Assembly (NCBI GenBank): GCA_031266495.1
Contig: JAISAX010000647.1
Span: 1 to 15,401 of the forward strand
Source: Opitutaceae bacterium
Lineage (GTDB): Bacteria; Verrucomicrobiota; Verrucomicrobiae; Opitutales; Opitutaceae
Length of the DNA: 15,401 nucleotides
Reading direction: 5' to 3'
Shown: positions 1 to 6,270 of the stretch, piece after piece
How the letters are laid out: every line of letters begins with the position of its first letter
Position numbering within the stretch: position 1 is the stretch's first letter
Notes under the pieces: model-generated
Told to the model about the DNA's origin: nothing
Databases searched by the model: none
Seen by the model: the letters and a program-made list of their open reading frames with translations, nothing else
Made by a program: the position numbers and the translations under genes

Positions 1-1047
1 AGATCGGGTTTCCAGACGATTTCGGTGGCGGTGGGCGCGAAGGCGTCGGGCGGAAGCGAGGAGGGGGGGGGGGGGGACGGCGAGGGAGACCTTGATGCAG
101 TCCTCGATGAAGGCGCGGATGTCCTGTTCGTGTTTTTCGATGGCGGCGGCGTGGCCTTCGGCGGCGAGCCGGGCGCGAAAACGGGGGAGGGGGTCGGCGT
201 CGTCGATGGTCCGGATCTGGTCGGCGGTGAGGTAGTCGCGCGTGTCGTAGGCGGCGTGGCCGCGCAGGCGAAGGGTCCGGGCTTCGATGAGGAGGGGGCG
301 GGAGGTGGTGCGGACGGTGTCGATGGCGTCGGCAAGCTGGCGGGCGATTTTTTCGGGATCGCCGGTGGCGTCAAGGAAGCGGCCTTCCATGTTGTAGGCG
401 GCGGCGCGGGTCCACAGCTCGACGCCGGAGGGGTATTGCTCGCTGACGGGGGTGGAGTAGGCGATGCCGTTGTTTTCGACGATGAAGACAACGGGGAGGG
501 AGAGGAGCGAGGCGAGGTTGAGGGTTTCGTGGATGTCGCCGGTGCTGGAGCCGCCGTCGCCGAAGAGGGCGAAGCCGACGGCGGGTTTGCCGGCGCGGCG
601 CTGGGCGTCGGCGAGGCCGGCGACGTTGGAGATCATGATGCCGAGGTGGCTGATCATCGGCAGGGAGCGGTTGGCCGGGTCGCCGTGGTGGACGTTGCCT
701 TCGCGGGCGCGGGTGGGGCTTTGCGCGTTGGCGAAATACTGGTCGAGGTGTTCGCAGAGGTGGCCGCTCCAGATGAGGTGACCGCCGAGGTCGCGGTGCG
801 TGAAGGAGATGACGTCGATGGCCTTGTCGGCGAGAAGGGCGAGCGGGACGATGAGCGCTTCATTGCCCTGGCCGCCGGCGCAGGTGCCCTTGATGCTGCC
901 TTCGCGGAAGATGTTCTCGATGCGGTTATCGGTGGTGCGCGAGCAGAACATCCAGGCATACAGGCGCACGAGAGCCGGAGGCGTGTTGAGGTCGCTGGTA
1001 GAGATGTCTCGCCCGGCGAGGATCGCCGGAATCTGTGGGAAGGCCAT
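1..1047 (-). CDS. Thiamine-diphosphate-dependent 2-oxoacid dehydrogenase E1, alpha part (partial at left edge; frame disturbed by C14 tract)
   Basis: This is the alpha part of an E1 dehydrogenase, which decarboxylates a 2-oxoacid (pyruvate, branched-chain 2-oxoacid or acetoin type) on thiamine diphosphate and passes the acyl group to E2 lipoyl domains. The diphosphate/Mg motif is clear: GDGGSSTGD at about residue 163, followed about 27 residues later by ENNGIAYS. The phosphorylation-loop-like LRGHAAYDTRDY lies near residue 264. The ATG at 1047 opens MAFPQIPAILAGRD; no clear Shine-Dalgarno precedes it. After the conserved end (FIEDCIKVSLAV) the gene meets 14 C (63-76 on the plus strand). The given frame then reads LLASARRLRAHRHRNRL, while the neighbouring frame reads SSLPPDAFAPTATEIVWKPD with better codon use. 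The true continuation is therefore probably frameshifted and may lead into a fused beta domain beyond the window. The substrate cannot be told from this part. Confidence 0.88.
   Translation of the reverse strand, partial: MAFPQIPAILAGRDISTSDLNTPPALVRLYAWMFCSRTTDNRIENIFREGSIKGTCAGGQGNEALIVPLALLADKAIDVISFTHRDLGGHLIWSGHLCEHLDQYFANAQSPTRAREGNVHHGDPANRSLPMISHLGIMISNVAGLADAQRRAGKPAVGFALFGDGGSSTGDIHETLNLASLLSLPVVFIVENNGIAYSTPVSEQYPSGVELWTRAAAYNMEGRFLDATGDPEKIARQLADAIDTVRTTSRPLLIEARTLRLRGHAAYDTRDYLTADQIRTIDDADPLPRFRARLAAEGHAAAIEKHEQDIRAFIEDCIKVSLAVPPPPLLASARRLRAHRHRNRLETRS
63..76 (-). repeat. Homopolymer of 14 C (gene strand) in the E1 gene
   Basis: Fourteen consecutive G on the plus strand read as C on the gene strand and encode a proline stretch after the conserved alpha domain. 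Removing one C (or adding two) would join the upstream frame to the better-looking downstream frame. Tracts of this length are slippage-prone both in cells and in sequencing, so this is either a length-variable switch or an assembly error. Confidence 0.8.
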
Positions 1048-1178
1048 GAAGGCGCCCAAATTGGCGGGGCGAGGGAGGGGGGGCGAGTATTTGTTTTTCG
1101 CGAGGATGAGGCCGGATGCAATTCAACGTGGTTACACCCCGGAGCCGTTGGCGACAGTATAACAGAGGCGTGCGGGAA

Positions 1179-1218
1179 GACCGGAGCGCCCCCCGTCGCA
1201 AGCGCAACCGCTCCGGTC
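1179..1218. repeat. 10-bp perfect inverted repeat upstream of the E1 gene
   Basis: GACCGGAGCG at 1179-1188 pairs exactly with CGCTCCGGTC at 1209-1218, with a 20-base loop. The core GACCGGA also recurs at 1263-1269 (GACCGGAA) and 1472-1478, so the arms may be old relatives of the 21-bp repeat nearby. It lies about 130 bp upstream of the E1 start and could be an RNA hairpin or a protein-binding site; nothing decides between these. Confidence 0.5.
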
Positions 1219-1304
1219 GCGGCGCGAACCCGTTTGCCCGATCCCGGCCCCCTTTGCGGGAAGACCGGAACGTTTCCGGCCCATACCGCCCCCCCTCCGG
1301 AGCC

Positions 1305-1472
1305 CCGCAAAACCTTTCGGTCATGCCGCAAAAGGTTCCGGTCATGCCGCCAAACCTTTCGGCCCTGGCGTAAAGGTTTTCGGTCTTTACGACAGCGCTC
1401 CAGGTCTTCCCGCAAAAGTCCCGGGTCTTGCCGCAAAACGTTTCAGGCATCCCGCAAACCGTTTCCGTGGAG
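1305..1472. repeat. Tandem array of eight diverged 21-bp units
   Basis: Eight units with an exact 21-bp period begin at 1305, 1326, 1347, 1368, 1389, 1410, 1431 and 1452. A typical unit starts CCGCAAAACCTTTCGG and ends TCATG or TCTTG; the fifth is the most diverged. A similar block in the opposite orientation (AAGACCGGAACGTTTCCGG) lies at 1261-1279. Because 21 is a multiple of three, every frame shows a heptapeptide repeat (for example FCGMTER on the minus strand), but no start or neighbouring domain supports a protein. Confidence 0.85.
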
Positions 1473-1627
1473 ACCGGAAGCTGGCGGAGAGGCTCGCCGG
1501 GGTGATTGGTCCAGTCATCCGCGTACTGCACCCGATCTGTTTCCGCGCCCTGCTGACCCACAACCGGCAAGGCCCCGGCCACCGCTCCGATGCGCGTTCC
1601 CCGGACAAAAAACGCCTTTCCCGAAAA

Positions 1628-1657
1628 CCACGGATTACGCGGATAACAAACGGATTG
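1628..1657. repeat. 9-mer tandem element (ACGGATTAC type)
   Basis: Three loose 9-bp units run in succession: ACGGATTAC, GCGGATAAC and AAACGGATT. They resemble the arms of the inverted repeat at 3587-3770 (ACGGAACAC, ACGGAATAC). This looks like a single solitary arm of the same dispersed family, with no matching inverted partner in the region. Confidence 0.55.
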
Positions 1658-1808
1658 CACAGGCGAATAATCCCCGGTTTCCGGGGCCGGCCCGGGCCGT
1701 GCAAGTCCGGTTTTCAGCCGTGTGTTGCGTGGCGCTCCGGGAGGCCGGCGACGCAACGGCTCGTCACCCGCCGGCCCGCAACCGTAACGTGCCCCCCGTC
1801 ATTTTTAA

Positions 1809-1823
1809 CTGATGTTACGCGGA
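1809..1823 (+). repeat. Dispersed 15-bp motif CTGATGTTACGCGGA, copy 1
   Basis: The motif lies at the stop codon of the glycosyltransferase remnant. It recurs at 3624-3638 (one base different) and, inverted, at 11740-11754. In this copy it marks the outer end of the AT-rich foreign segment. Confidence 0.6.
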
Positions 1824-1924
1824 AGCCCAAGAATGGAGGTATTGGAGGGCATGCGCAGAGGATTTGATGAGCAGTTTTGATTTCAGGGCGAAGTGATTGA
1901 TATGATATTTAATTTGAAACCGCA
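1815..1924. other. AT-rich foreign segment forming the false tail of the glycosyltransferase
   Basis: This stretch of about 110 bp is much richer in A+T than its surroundings. It replaces the end of the glycosyltransferase and finishes at the dispersed motif CTGATGTTACGCGGA. It could be the remnant end of a mobile element or imported DNA; no transposase sequence is recognisable. Confidence 0.5.
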
Positions 1925-2318
1925 TGCCGTAATGCCGGGTGTAGCTGTGGAAATTGGTGTGAAAACCCGATGTCACCGGAATCCCGATACGTCGGGCCGC
2001 GCTCACCGCCGAGGCCCCGAGAGGCCCTTCGGTGACGACGTGCACGAGATCCACGCCGTCCTGCCGCCACCAGCGCCGGAACGCGGCGCTCGCCGGGAAA
2101 CCGAGCCGCATCATCGGATAACCCGGCAGCGGCATGCCGGGCATCGCCACCTCCGAAAACTGCGGATGCGACGAGGCGGGCGGCAGATCGTCACGCGCCG
2201 GGCGGTAAACCGTCACCGCATGCCCGCGCCGTCCCAGTTCCCGGGCGATCACCCCGAATGTCATCGCCACCCCGTTGATTTCGGGCGGGAATGTTTCGGC
2301 TACGAGAGCGATTCTCAT
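1815..2318 (-). pseudogene. GT4-type glycosyltransferase, truncated after the N-terminal domain
   Basis: Residues 1-131 match the N-terminal Rossmann domain of family 4 glycosyltransferases of the alpha-mannosyltransferase (MgtA/PimB-like) group. The opening MRIALVAETFPPEINGVAMT, the stretch VDLVHVVTEGPLG and TSGFHTNFHSYTRHYG are all typical. Full members are about 370-400 residues; this one stops at 167. From residue 132 the sequence is unlike the family and suddenly AT-rich (FQIKYHINHFALKSK), and the C-terminal nucleotide-sugar-binding domain with its EX7E region is absent. It is therefore probably inactive, cut by insertion or deletion at about position 1925. The ATG at 2318 follows tsaD by 98 bp on the same strand, so it may once have been cotranscribed. 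Confidence 0.75.
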
Positions 2319-2416
2319 GGTTGCACCCCGAGAATCGCACCTCCTCGCGGCGGCATCGTGACGAAACGGTTACGTTCGTGTGACAAACATCAGGTCACGG
2401 ACGGAGCGGCTCCGAC

Positions 2417-3568
2417 TCAGGCCAACTCCAGCCCCGGCGCGATGGCGAGGTCGGCGAGATCCGCCACCGGCTGCGTCGCCGGGTCGGCCCAGGCGGCGAA
2501 AGCGATCATCCCCGCATTGTCCCCTGTGTGCCGCGGCAAGGCCGCCAGCAACGGCACCCGCCGCTTCGCCGCCACGCGGGCGAGCGTCTCGCGCAACGTC
2601 CGGTTGTTGGCCACGCCGCCGGAGAGGCCCACGCTGCGATACGCGCTGCCGTCGCCCGCGCCACGCGCCAGCGCAAGCGTGGTCTTGCGCGCCAGCGCAT
2701 CGACCACCGCCTGCTGGTAGCTCGCACAGAGATCGTCCATCCGCTCGCCGATGTCGGCCGGCGTCATTTTTTCGAGCTGGTAACGCAAGCTGGTCTTCAG
2801 GCCGGAAAAGCTGAAATCGAGTTCGGCGCGGGCGCCGATACCGCGCGGAAAATCGTACGCATCGGCCCGGCCGCTCGCGGCGCGTTTTTCGATCAGCGGT
2901 CCACCCGGATAACCGAGCGCGAGCAGCTTCGCCCCCTTGTCGAGCGCCTCGCCTGCGGCGTCGTCGCGTGTGGAAGAAAGCACGCGGATGCGGCGCTCCG
3001 CATCCACTTCGGCCAGCAGCGTGTTGCCGCCGGAAACGACCAGCGCGAGGTGCGGCAACAGCGCGGCGAGTCGCGCGTCAAACTCCGCCGGCGCCTCCGC
3101 ATGCAGCGTGATGAAGGGGGAAAACACGTGGCCGCGCAGGTGATTGACGCCGGTCAGCGGCACGCGCAGCGCGAGCGCCAGCGCCTTGGCCGCGGCCACG
3201 CCGATCGCCAGGCACCCGGCCAAGCCAGGGCCGTGCGTCACAGCCAAGCCGGTTAACGCGGGCGCTGGCGCGCCCGCTAATGAAGAATGAAGAATGGAGA
3301 ATGAAGAATGACACGATCCCGCAGGCGGATTTTCCGCCACATTCTGCATTCTGCATTCTTCATTCTTCATTAGCGGGCGCGCCAGCGCCCGCGTCAGCAG
3401 CGGCGCGAGGGTGTGCAGGTGTTCGCGCGTGGCGAGGTCGGGTACCACGCCGCCGTGTTTCTCGTGCAGCGCGATCTGGCTGTGCACCCATTCCCCGGTC
3501 AGCCCGACGGCGGGATCGAAGAGGGCGACGGCGGTTTCGTCACAGGAGGTTTCGAGAGCGAGAAGCAT
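2417..3568 (-). CDS. tsaD: tRNA N6-adenosine threonylcarbamoyltransferase TsaD, with a 33-residue repeat-derived insertion
   Basis: TsaD transfers the threonylcarbamoyl group to A37 of ANN-decoding tRNAs in the cytoplasm, together with TsaB and TsaE (not in this window). Family marks are ALETSCDETAVAL at the start, HGGVVPDLATREH (39-50), THGPGLAGCLAIG (111-123), metal ligands H143 and H147 in NHLRGH, SGGNTLL (179-185), SGGVANN (316-322) and D350 in HTGDNAG. The ATG at 3568 is chosen because LLALETSCDET is the family's N-terminus; the longer frame upstream only reads through repeat DNA. Residues 65-97 are absent from normal members and come from the palindromic insert at 3278-3376. Without them the protein is 350 residues, the usual length. 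The insert falls in a presumed surface loop and all catalytic residues remain, so the enzyme is likely active. The gene follows the S41 protease on the same strand, 209 bp apart. Confidence 0.95.
   Translation of the reverse strand: MLLALETSCDETAVALFDPAVGLTGEWVHSQIALHEKHGGVVPDLATREHLHTLAPLLTRALARPLMKNEECRMQNVAENPPAGSCHSSFSILHSSLAGAPAPALTGLAVTHGPGLAGCLAIGVAAAKALALALRVPLTGVNHLRGHVFSPFITLHAEAPAEFDARLAALLPHLALVVSGGNTLLAEVDAERRIRVLSSTRDDAAGEALDKGAKLLALGYPGGPLIEKRAASGRADAYDFPRGIGARAELDFSFSGLKTSLRYQLEKMTPADIGERMDDLCASYQQAVVDALARKTTLALARGAGDGSAYRSVGLSGGVANNRTLRETLARVAAKRRVPLLAALPRHTGDNAGMIAFAAWADPATQPVADLADLAIAPGLELA
3256..3394. repeat. Palindromic element inside tsaD (55-bp arms)
   Basis: Arm 3256-3310 is the inverted copy of 3340-3394 with 53 of 55 bases matching; the loop is 29 bases. 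The outer 20 or so bases of each arm are GC-rich and the inner part is made of 7-bp units of the type ATGAAGA. The loop holds a further hairpin, GGCGGA-TTT-TCCGCC. By length and protein alignment the inserted part is about 3278-3376 (99 bp, no stop in the tsaD frame). If it is removed, the GC-rich flanks join into an almost perfect native palindrome, so the insertion appears to sit at a palindrome centre. GGCGCGCC lies on both sides (3267-3274 and 3376-3383). Confidence 0.85.
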
Positions 3569-3623
3569 GGAGAATGCAGACAGATAGCCCACGGAACACA
3601 CGGAATACACGGAAAATCAATCA

Positions 3624-3638
3624 CTGACGTTACGCGGA
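3624..3638 (+). repeat. Dispersed motif CTGACGTTACGCGGA, copy 2
   Basis: It differs from copies 1 and 3 at one base. It lies just inside the left arm of the 34-bp inverted repeat. Confidence 0.6.
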
Positions 3639-3649
3639 GGACAACGTGG

Positions 3650-3669
3650 CACGGGCATCCGTGCCCGTG
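3650..3669. repeat. Hairpin CACGGGCA / TGCCCGTG
   Basis: An 8-bp stem with a 4-base loop. The surrounding bases (GTGGCACGGGCATCC) are the same as those of a hairpin inserted in the methyltransferase gene at 5609-5628, so both belong to one dispersed family. Confidence 0.7.
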
Positions 3670-3777
3670 ATTCCGGGAGAGGGGGGTGGACGCCGGTTGT
3701 CGATCTGGTGCGGGGAGACTTCACGAGTTCGTCTGTTTGATTTTCCGTGTATTCCGTGTGTTCCGTGGGCCAGTATT

Positions 3778-5085
3778 TCAGGACTGCATTTTTTTCTTCA
3801 GTTCCTCGACTGCGGCGGCGAGGGGGCGGTCTTCGGTGAAATCGAGATCGAAGCGTTTTTTAAACTCGGCCGGATCGGTGACGTCGGGACGGAGGCGCTG
3901 CAGGCGCACGGCGTTTTCTTCCTCGGGCGTCATTTTTATCGGGATGTCGGGCTGGATGCCCACGCCGTGAATCGTCACGCCCGACGGCGTGTAGTAGCGG
4001 GCCGTCGTCAGCCGCATGCCGGCGCCGCCGCGCATGTTGAAGATCGTCTGCACCGACCCCTTGCCGAAAGATTTTTCGCCGATGACGACGGCACGATCCG
4101 TATCCTTGAGCGCACCGGTGACAATCTCCGCGGCGCTCGCGCTGCCGCCATTGATGAGCACCGCGACCGGCAGGCCGAACGGCTCCCTCCGCGAGCGGGC
4201 GTGGATTTCCTGCCGGTCCTCCGGATTGCGACCCTGGGTATAGACGATGAGTTCGCCCTTTTTGAAAAACGGCTCGACCACCGCCACCGCCGCATCGAGC
4301 AAGCCGCCGGGATTGTCGCGCAAATCGAGGATGAGCGACTTCGCCCCCTCGTCCCGCAACCGGGCGAGTCCGGCGGAAAACTCGCCCGCCGTCTGCTCGC
4401 CAAACTGGGTGATCTGGATGTAACCGATGCCCGTGTCGTCGATCAGATGCACGTCGCGCACGCTGTCCACATGGATGCGCTCGCGTTTGATCCTGAGCGT
4501 GCGCTCCTTCTCGTCGGACGGACGGAAAAAGGTGACCGCGACTTCCGTGCCCGGTTTGCCGCGAAGCTGGCGGATGACGTCTTCCATCGGAGGCTTGTCG
4601 AGGCGCGTATCGCCAATCGCCACGATACGGTCGCCGCGCAGCACGCCGGCGCGGTCGCCCGGCCCGCCCGGCATGGGCGCGATCACCACGACGGCATCGT
4701 CCTTGCGCTCCACCTGCACGCCGATACCGCCAAACTCGCCGTCCATTTCCTCCTGCAACACCTGATACTCGGACAGCGGCATGTATCCGGAATACGGATC
4801 GAGTTTGCGACCGATGGCGGCGATGGCGGCGTCGCGCAGGTCTTCCGGTTTCACGGCGTTCTCGTCAACATAGTAGCGGTTGACGGTTTTCATCACCTCG
4901 CCGACAGCGTCGGCGGCGCGGTTGACATCGCGGGCCGGCCACCAGCGCCACGCGGCGCCGAGGTGGGCGACACTGAGCGCTAGCACAATGCCAAGCATGA
5001 AGGTGGTCATTACGGCAAGAAACCGGTTGAGCATGGGGCGCACTGTGGCCATCCAGGATGGCTTTGTAAATGGGTTCGTCTTCAT
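3778..5085 (-). CDS. S41 family C-terminal processing peptidase, membrane-anchored, with PDZ domain
   Basis: A 435-residue serine protease of the CtpA/CtpB/Prc type, which trims or degrades proteins from exposed C-termini on the outer face of the cytoplasmic membrane. In order it has a short cytoplasmic start, one membrane segment (about 22-43), a helical region, a PDZ domain (about 118-200, with GGIGVQVE and GDRIVAIGDT) and the peptidase core. Catalytic S317 is in GGSASAAE, and K342 and Q346 are in FGKGSVQ, with the 25-residue Ser-Lys and 4-residue Lys-Gln spacing of CtpB. DLRDNPGGLLD is also typical. The ATG at 5085 is chosen because GGAGG stands four bases upstream, although it overlaps the divergent methyltransferase start by 16 bp. 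ATG 5052 would avoid the overlap and keep the membrane segment. The natural substrate is unknown. Confidence 0.93.
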   Translation of the reverse strand: MKTNPFTKPSWMATVRPMLNRFLAVMTTFMLGIVLALSVAHLGAAWRWWPARDVNRAADAVGEVMKTVNRYYVDENAVKPEDLRDAAIAAIGRKLDPYSGYMPLSEYQVLQEEMDGEFGGIGVQVERKDDAVVVIAPMPGGPGDRAGVLRGDRIVAIGDTRLDKPPMEDVIRQLRGKPGTEVAVTFFRPSDEKERTLRIKRERIHVDSVRDVHLIDDTGIGYIQITQFGEQTAGEFSAGLARLRDEGAKSLILDLRDNPGGLLDAAVAVVEPFFKKGELIVYTQGRNPEDRQEIHARSRREPFGLPVAVLINGGSASAAEIVTGALKDTDRAVVIGEKSFGKGSVQTIFNMRGGAGMRLTTARYYTPSGVTIHGVGIQPDIPIKMTPEEENAVRLQRLRPDVTDPAEFKKRFDLDFTEDRPLAAAVEELKKKMQS

Positions 5086-6263
5086 CCGTCCTCCCTCCCC
5101 CTCCCCCCGCCTCCCCCGCGTTTGCCTCCGCATTCCGGCGGCGGGCCCTCCTGCAGGGAACAAATGATACCCTGACGTTTGCCGATTTCATGGACCTGGC
5201 GCTCTACGACCGCGAATGCGGCTACTACCGCGCATCCCGGCGGCGGGTGGGGCGCGGCGCGGGCACGGATTTTTATACGGCGACGAGCAGCGGGCCGGTT
5301 TTTGGCGAACTCGTCTGCGCCGCAGCCGAATCGTTGCTCGGCCGGCATGGTCAGCGGGCGGGGGATTTTATGTTCGTCGAAATCGGCGCGGAGCCGGACG
5401 GCGGCGTGCTGCGCGGCGTGGCCCATCCGTTCGCAGGCGAGCGGACGCTGCGCCTTGGCGAACCGCTGCGGATCGAGGGGCGGTGCGTGGTGTTTTCCAA
5501 CGAACTCCTCGACGCGCAACCGGTGCGGCGTTTCATCCGGCGCGGCGATGAATGGCGGGAACTCGGCGTGCGGCTGGCAGTGGCATGGGCTTCCAGCCCA
5601 TGTCGTGGCACGGGCATCCTTGCCCGTGAGCATTGCCTCTCCGCAGTGACCGCTAACAATCCGGCGGCGTTTTGCTGCCAATCCGTCCACGGCCAGGATG
5701 GCCGTGCCACGCCGGAAGCAGGCGTCCCCCTCTCCCCTCCCCCCCCCCTCCCCGCGCTTTCCGAAGTCGAACTCGGTCCGGTCCGCGAACCGTGGCTGCC
5801 CGGCGACGCTGAAATCCCCGACGGCTACCTTTTCGACGCCCCGCGCGCGGCGGCGGCGCTGGCCGCGGAAATCGCCGCGCAACCGTGGCAGGGTCTTTTT
5901 ATCGCGTTCGACTACGGCAAACGGCGGGAACAACTCGCGCACGAATGCCCCGCCGGCACCGCCCGCGCCTACCGCGCCCACCGCCAGCACAACGACCTGC
6001 TGGCCTGCCCCGGCGAACAGGACCTCACCGCCCACGTCTGCTGGGACTGGCTGGAGGCGGCGTTGCAGGACACGGCCGACCGCTTCCGCGAGCCCGCGGT
6101 CGAGTCGCAGGAAGCCTTTTTCGTGCGCCATGGCGCCGCCTTTCTGGAAAAAACCTTCGCGGCCGAAGCCGCCGGCTTCAGCCCGCGCAAGCAGGCGCTC
6201 ATGCAGCTCCTGCACCCCGGCAACATGGGGCAAAAATTTCAGGTGCTGCACGCCTGGCGGTGA
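5070..6263 (+). CDS. COG1565-type SAM-dependent methyltransferase (NDUFAF7/MidA-like), with a repeat-derived insertion of about 60 residues
   Basis: A class I methyltransferase of the COG1565/DUF185 family, whose mitochondrial member NDUFAF7 methylates an arginine in complex I; the bacterial target is unknown. Marks are LTFADFMDLALYDRECGYY (35-53), the SAM-site region FVEIGAEPDGGVL (102-114), VVFSNELLDAQP (140-151), FIAFDYG (277-283), QDLTAHV (317-323) and NMGQKFQVL (385-393). Residues of about 170-229 do not fit the family: they are encoded by three repeat hairpins plus a poly-C tract, and conserved sequence resumes at SEVELGP. Without them the length is about 337. The ATG at 5070 is the only usual start before FADFM in this frame. 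Its first about 20 residues are low-complexity Ser/Pro and it overlaps the divergent protease start. The gene ends 7 bp from the convergent rhamnosidase gene, with no terminator between. Confidence 0.85.
   Translation: MGSSSSVLPPPPPASPAFASAFRRRALLQGTNDTLTFADFMDLALYDRECGYYRASRRRVGRGAGTDFYTATSSGPVFGELVCAAAESLLGRHGQRAGDFMFVEIGAEPDGGVLRGVAHPFAGERTLRLGEPLRIEGRCVVFSNELLDAQPVRRFIRRGDEWRELGVRLAVAWASSPCRGTGILAREHCLSAVTANNPAAFCCQSVHGQDGRATPEAGVPLSPPPPLPALSEVELGPVREPWLPGDAEIPDGYLFDAPRAAAALAAEIAAQPWQGLFIAFDYGKRREQLAHECPAGTARAYRAHRQHNDLLACPGEQDLTAHVCWDWLEAALQDTADRFREPAVESQEAFFVRHGAAFLEKTFAAEAAGFSPRKQALMQLLHPGNMGQKFQVLHAWR
5090..5094 (-). promoter_or_regulatory. Shine-Dalgarno site GGAGG of the S41 protease gene
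   Basis: GGAGG lies four bases before the ATG at 5085 and is followed upstream by more purine-rich sequence. It supports 5085 over the internal ATG at 5052. It falls inside the first codons of the divergent methyltransferase gene. Confidence 0.5.
5577..5757 (+). repeat. In-frame repeat insertion in the methyltransferase gene (three hairpins plus poly-C)
   Basis: Three hairpins of one style follow each other: CATGGGCT/AGCCCATG (5584-5602), CACGGGCA/TGCCCGTG (5609-5628) and CACGGCCA/TGGCCGTG (5688-5706), each with an 8-bp stem and a 3- or 4-base loop. A polypyrimidine tract (5725-5754, with a run of 10 C at 5739-5748) follows. The encoded peptide contains WASSPCRGTGILARE and HGQDGRATP. From memory, similar peptide strings occur as dispersed insertions in unrelated verrucomicrobial proteins; this was not searched. 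The insert borders are approximate. Confidence 0.75.
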
Positions 6264-6270
6264 TTTTACA

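Larger units (their letters stand above)
1048..1814. other. 767-bp gene-free region rich in repeats
   Basis: No convincing gene is seen on either strand. Several long frames are open only because stop codons are rare in GC-rich sequence. From left to right the region holds a polypyrimidine tract just upstream of the E1 start (gene-strand side, about 1076-1093), a 10-bp inverted repeat (1179-1218), eight contiguous 21-bp repeats (1305-1472), a 9-mer ACGGATTAC-type element (1628-1657) and the motif CTGATGTTACGCGGA at 1809-1823. Confidence 0.7.
3587..3770. repeat. 34-bp perfect inverted repeat between the S41 protease gene and tsaD
   Basis: Positions 3587-3620 and 3737-3770 are exact inverted copies, each made of three 9-bp units (ACGGAACAC, ACGGAATAC, ACGGAAAAT). 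The 116-base interior contains the motif CTGACGTTACGCGGA (3624-3638) and the hairpin at 3650-3669. The element begins 8 bp after the protease stop and ends 18 bp before the tsaD ATG. A transcript of both genes would therefore carry a very strong stem-loop here, which could act in termination, processing or translation. Confidence 0.9.

Noticed and set aside
1305..1472. CRISPR array
   Set aside because: The 21-bp units are contiguous, with no unique spacers, and no cas gene is present.
926..1756. 276-codon minus-strand frame with a heptapeptide repeat (FCGMTER type)
   Set aside because: The peptide repeat follows automatically from a 21-bp DNA period, all frames there are open, and it overlaps the true E1 start region without any recognisable domain.
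25..1812. 595-codon open frame on the plus strand
   Set aside because: It is antisense to the E1 gene, rich in Gly/Ala/Val from GC-skewed codons, and its second half only translates the 21-bp repeats and gene-free DNA. The minus-strand E1 motifs are decisive.
1815..1924. Insertion-sequence remnant with transposase
   Set aside because: The segment is AT-rich and looks foreign, but it has no transposase motif or terminal inverted repeat, so no mobile element is named.
3646..4983. 445-codon plus-strand frame
   Set aside because: Antisense to the S41 protease, whose catalytic Ser-Lys-Gln and PDZ motifs are clear; the frame is an effect of GC-rich codons.
5082..6251. 389-codon minus-strand frame opposite the methyltransferase
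   Set aside because: No family features, and the plus strand has the COG1565 motifs in order.
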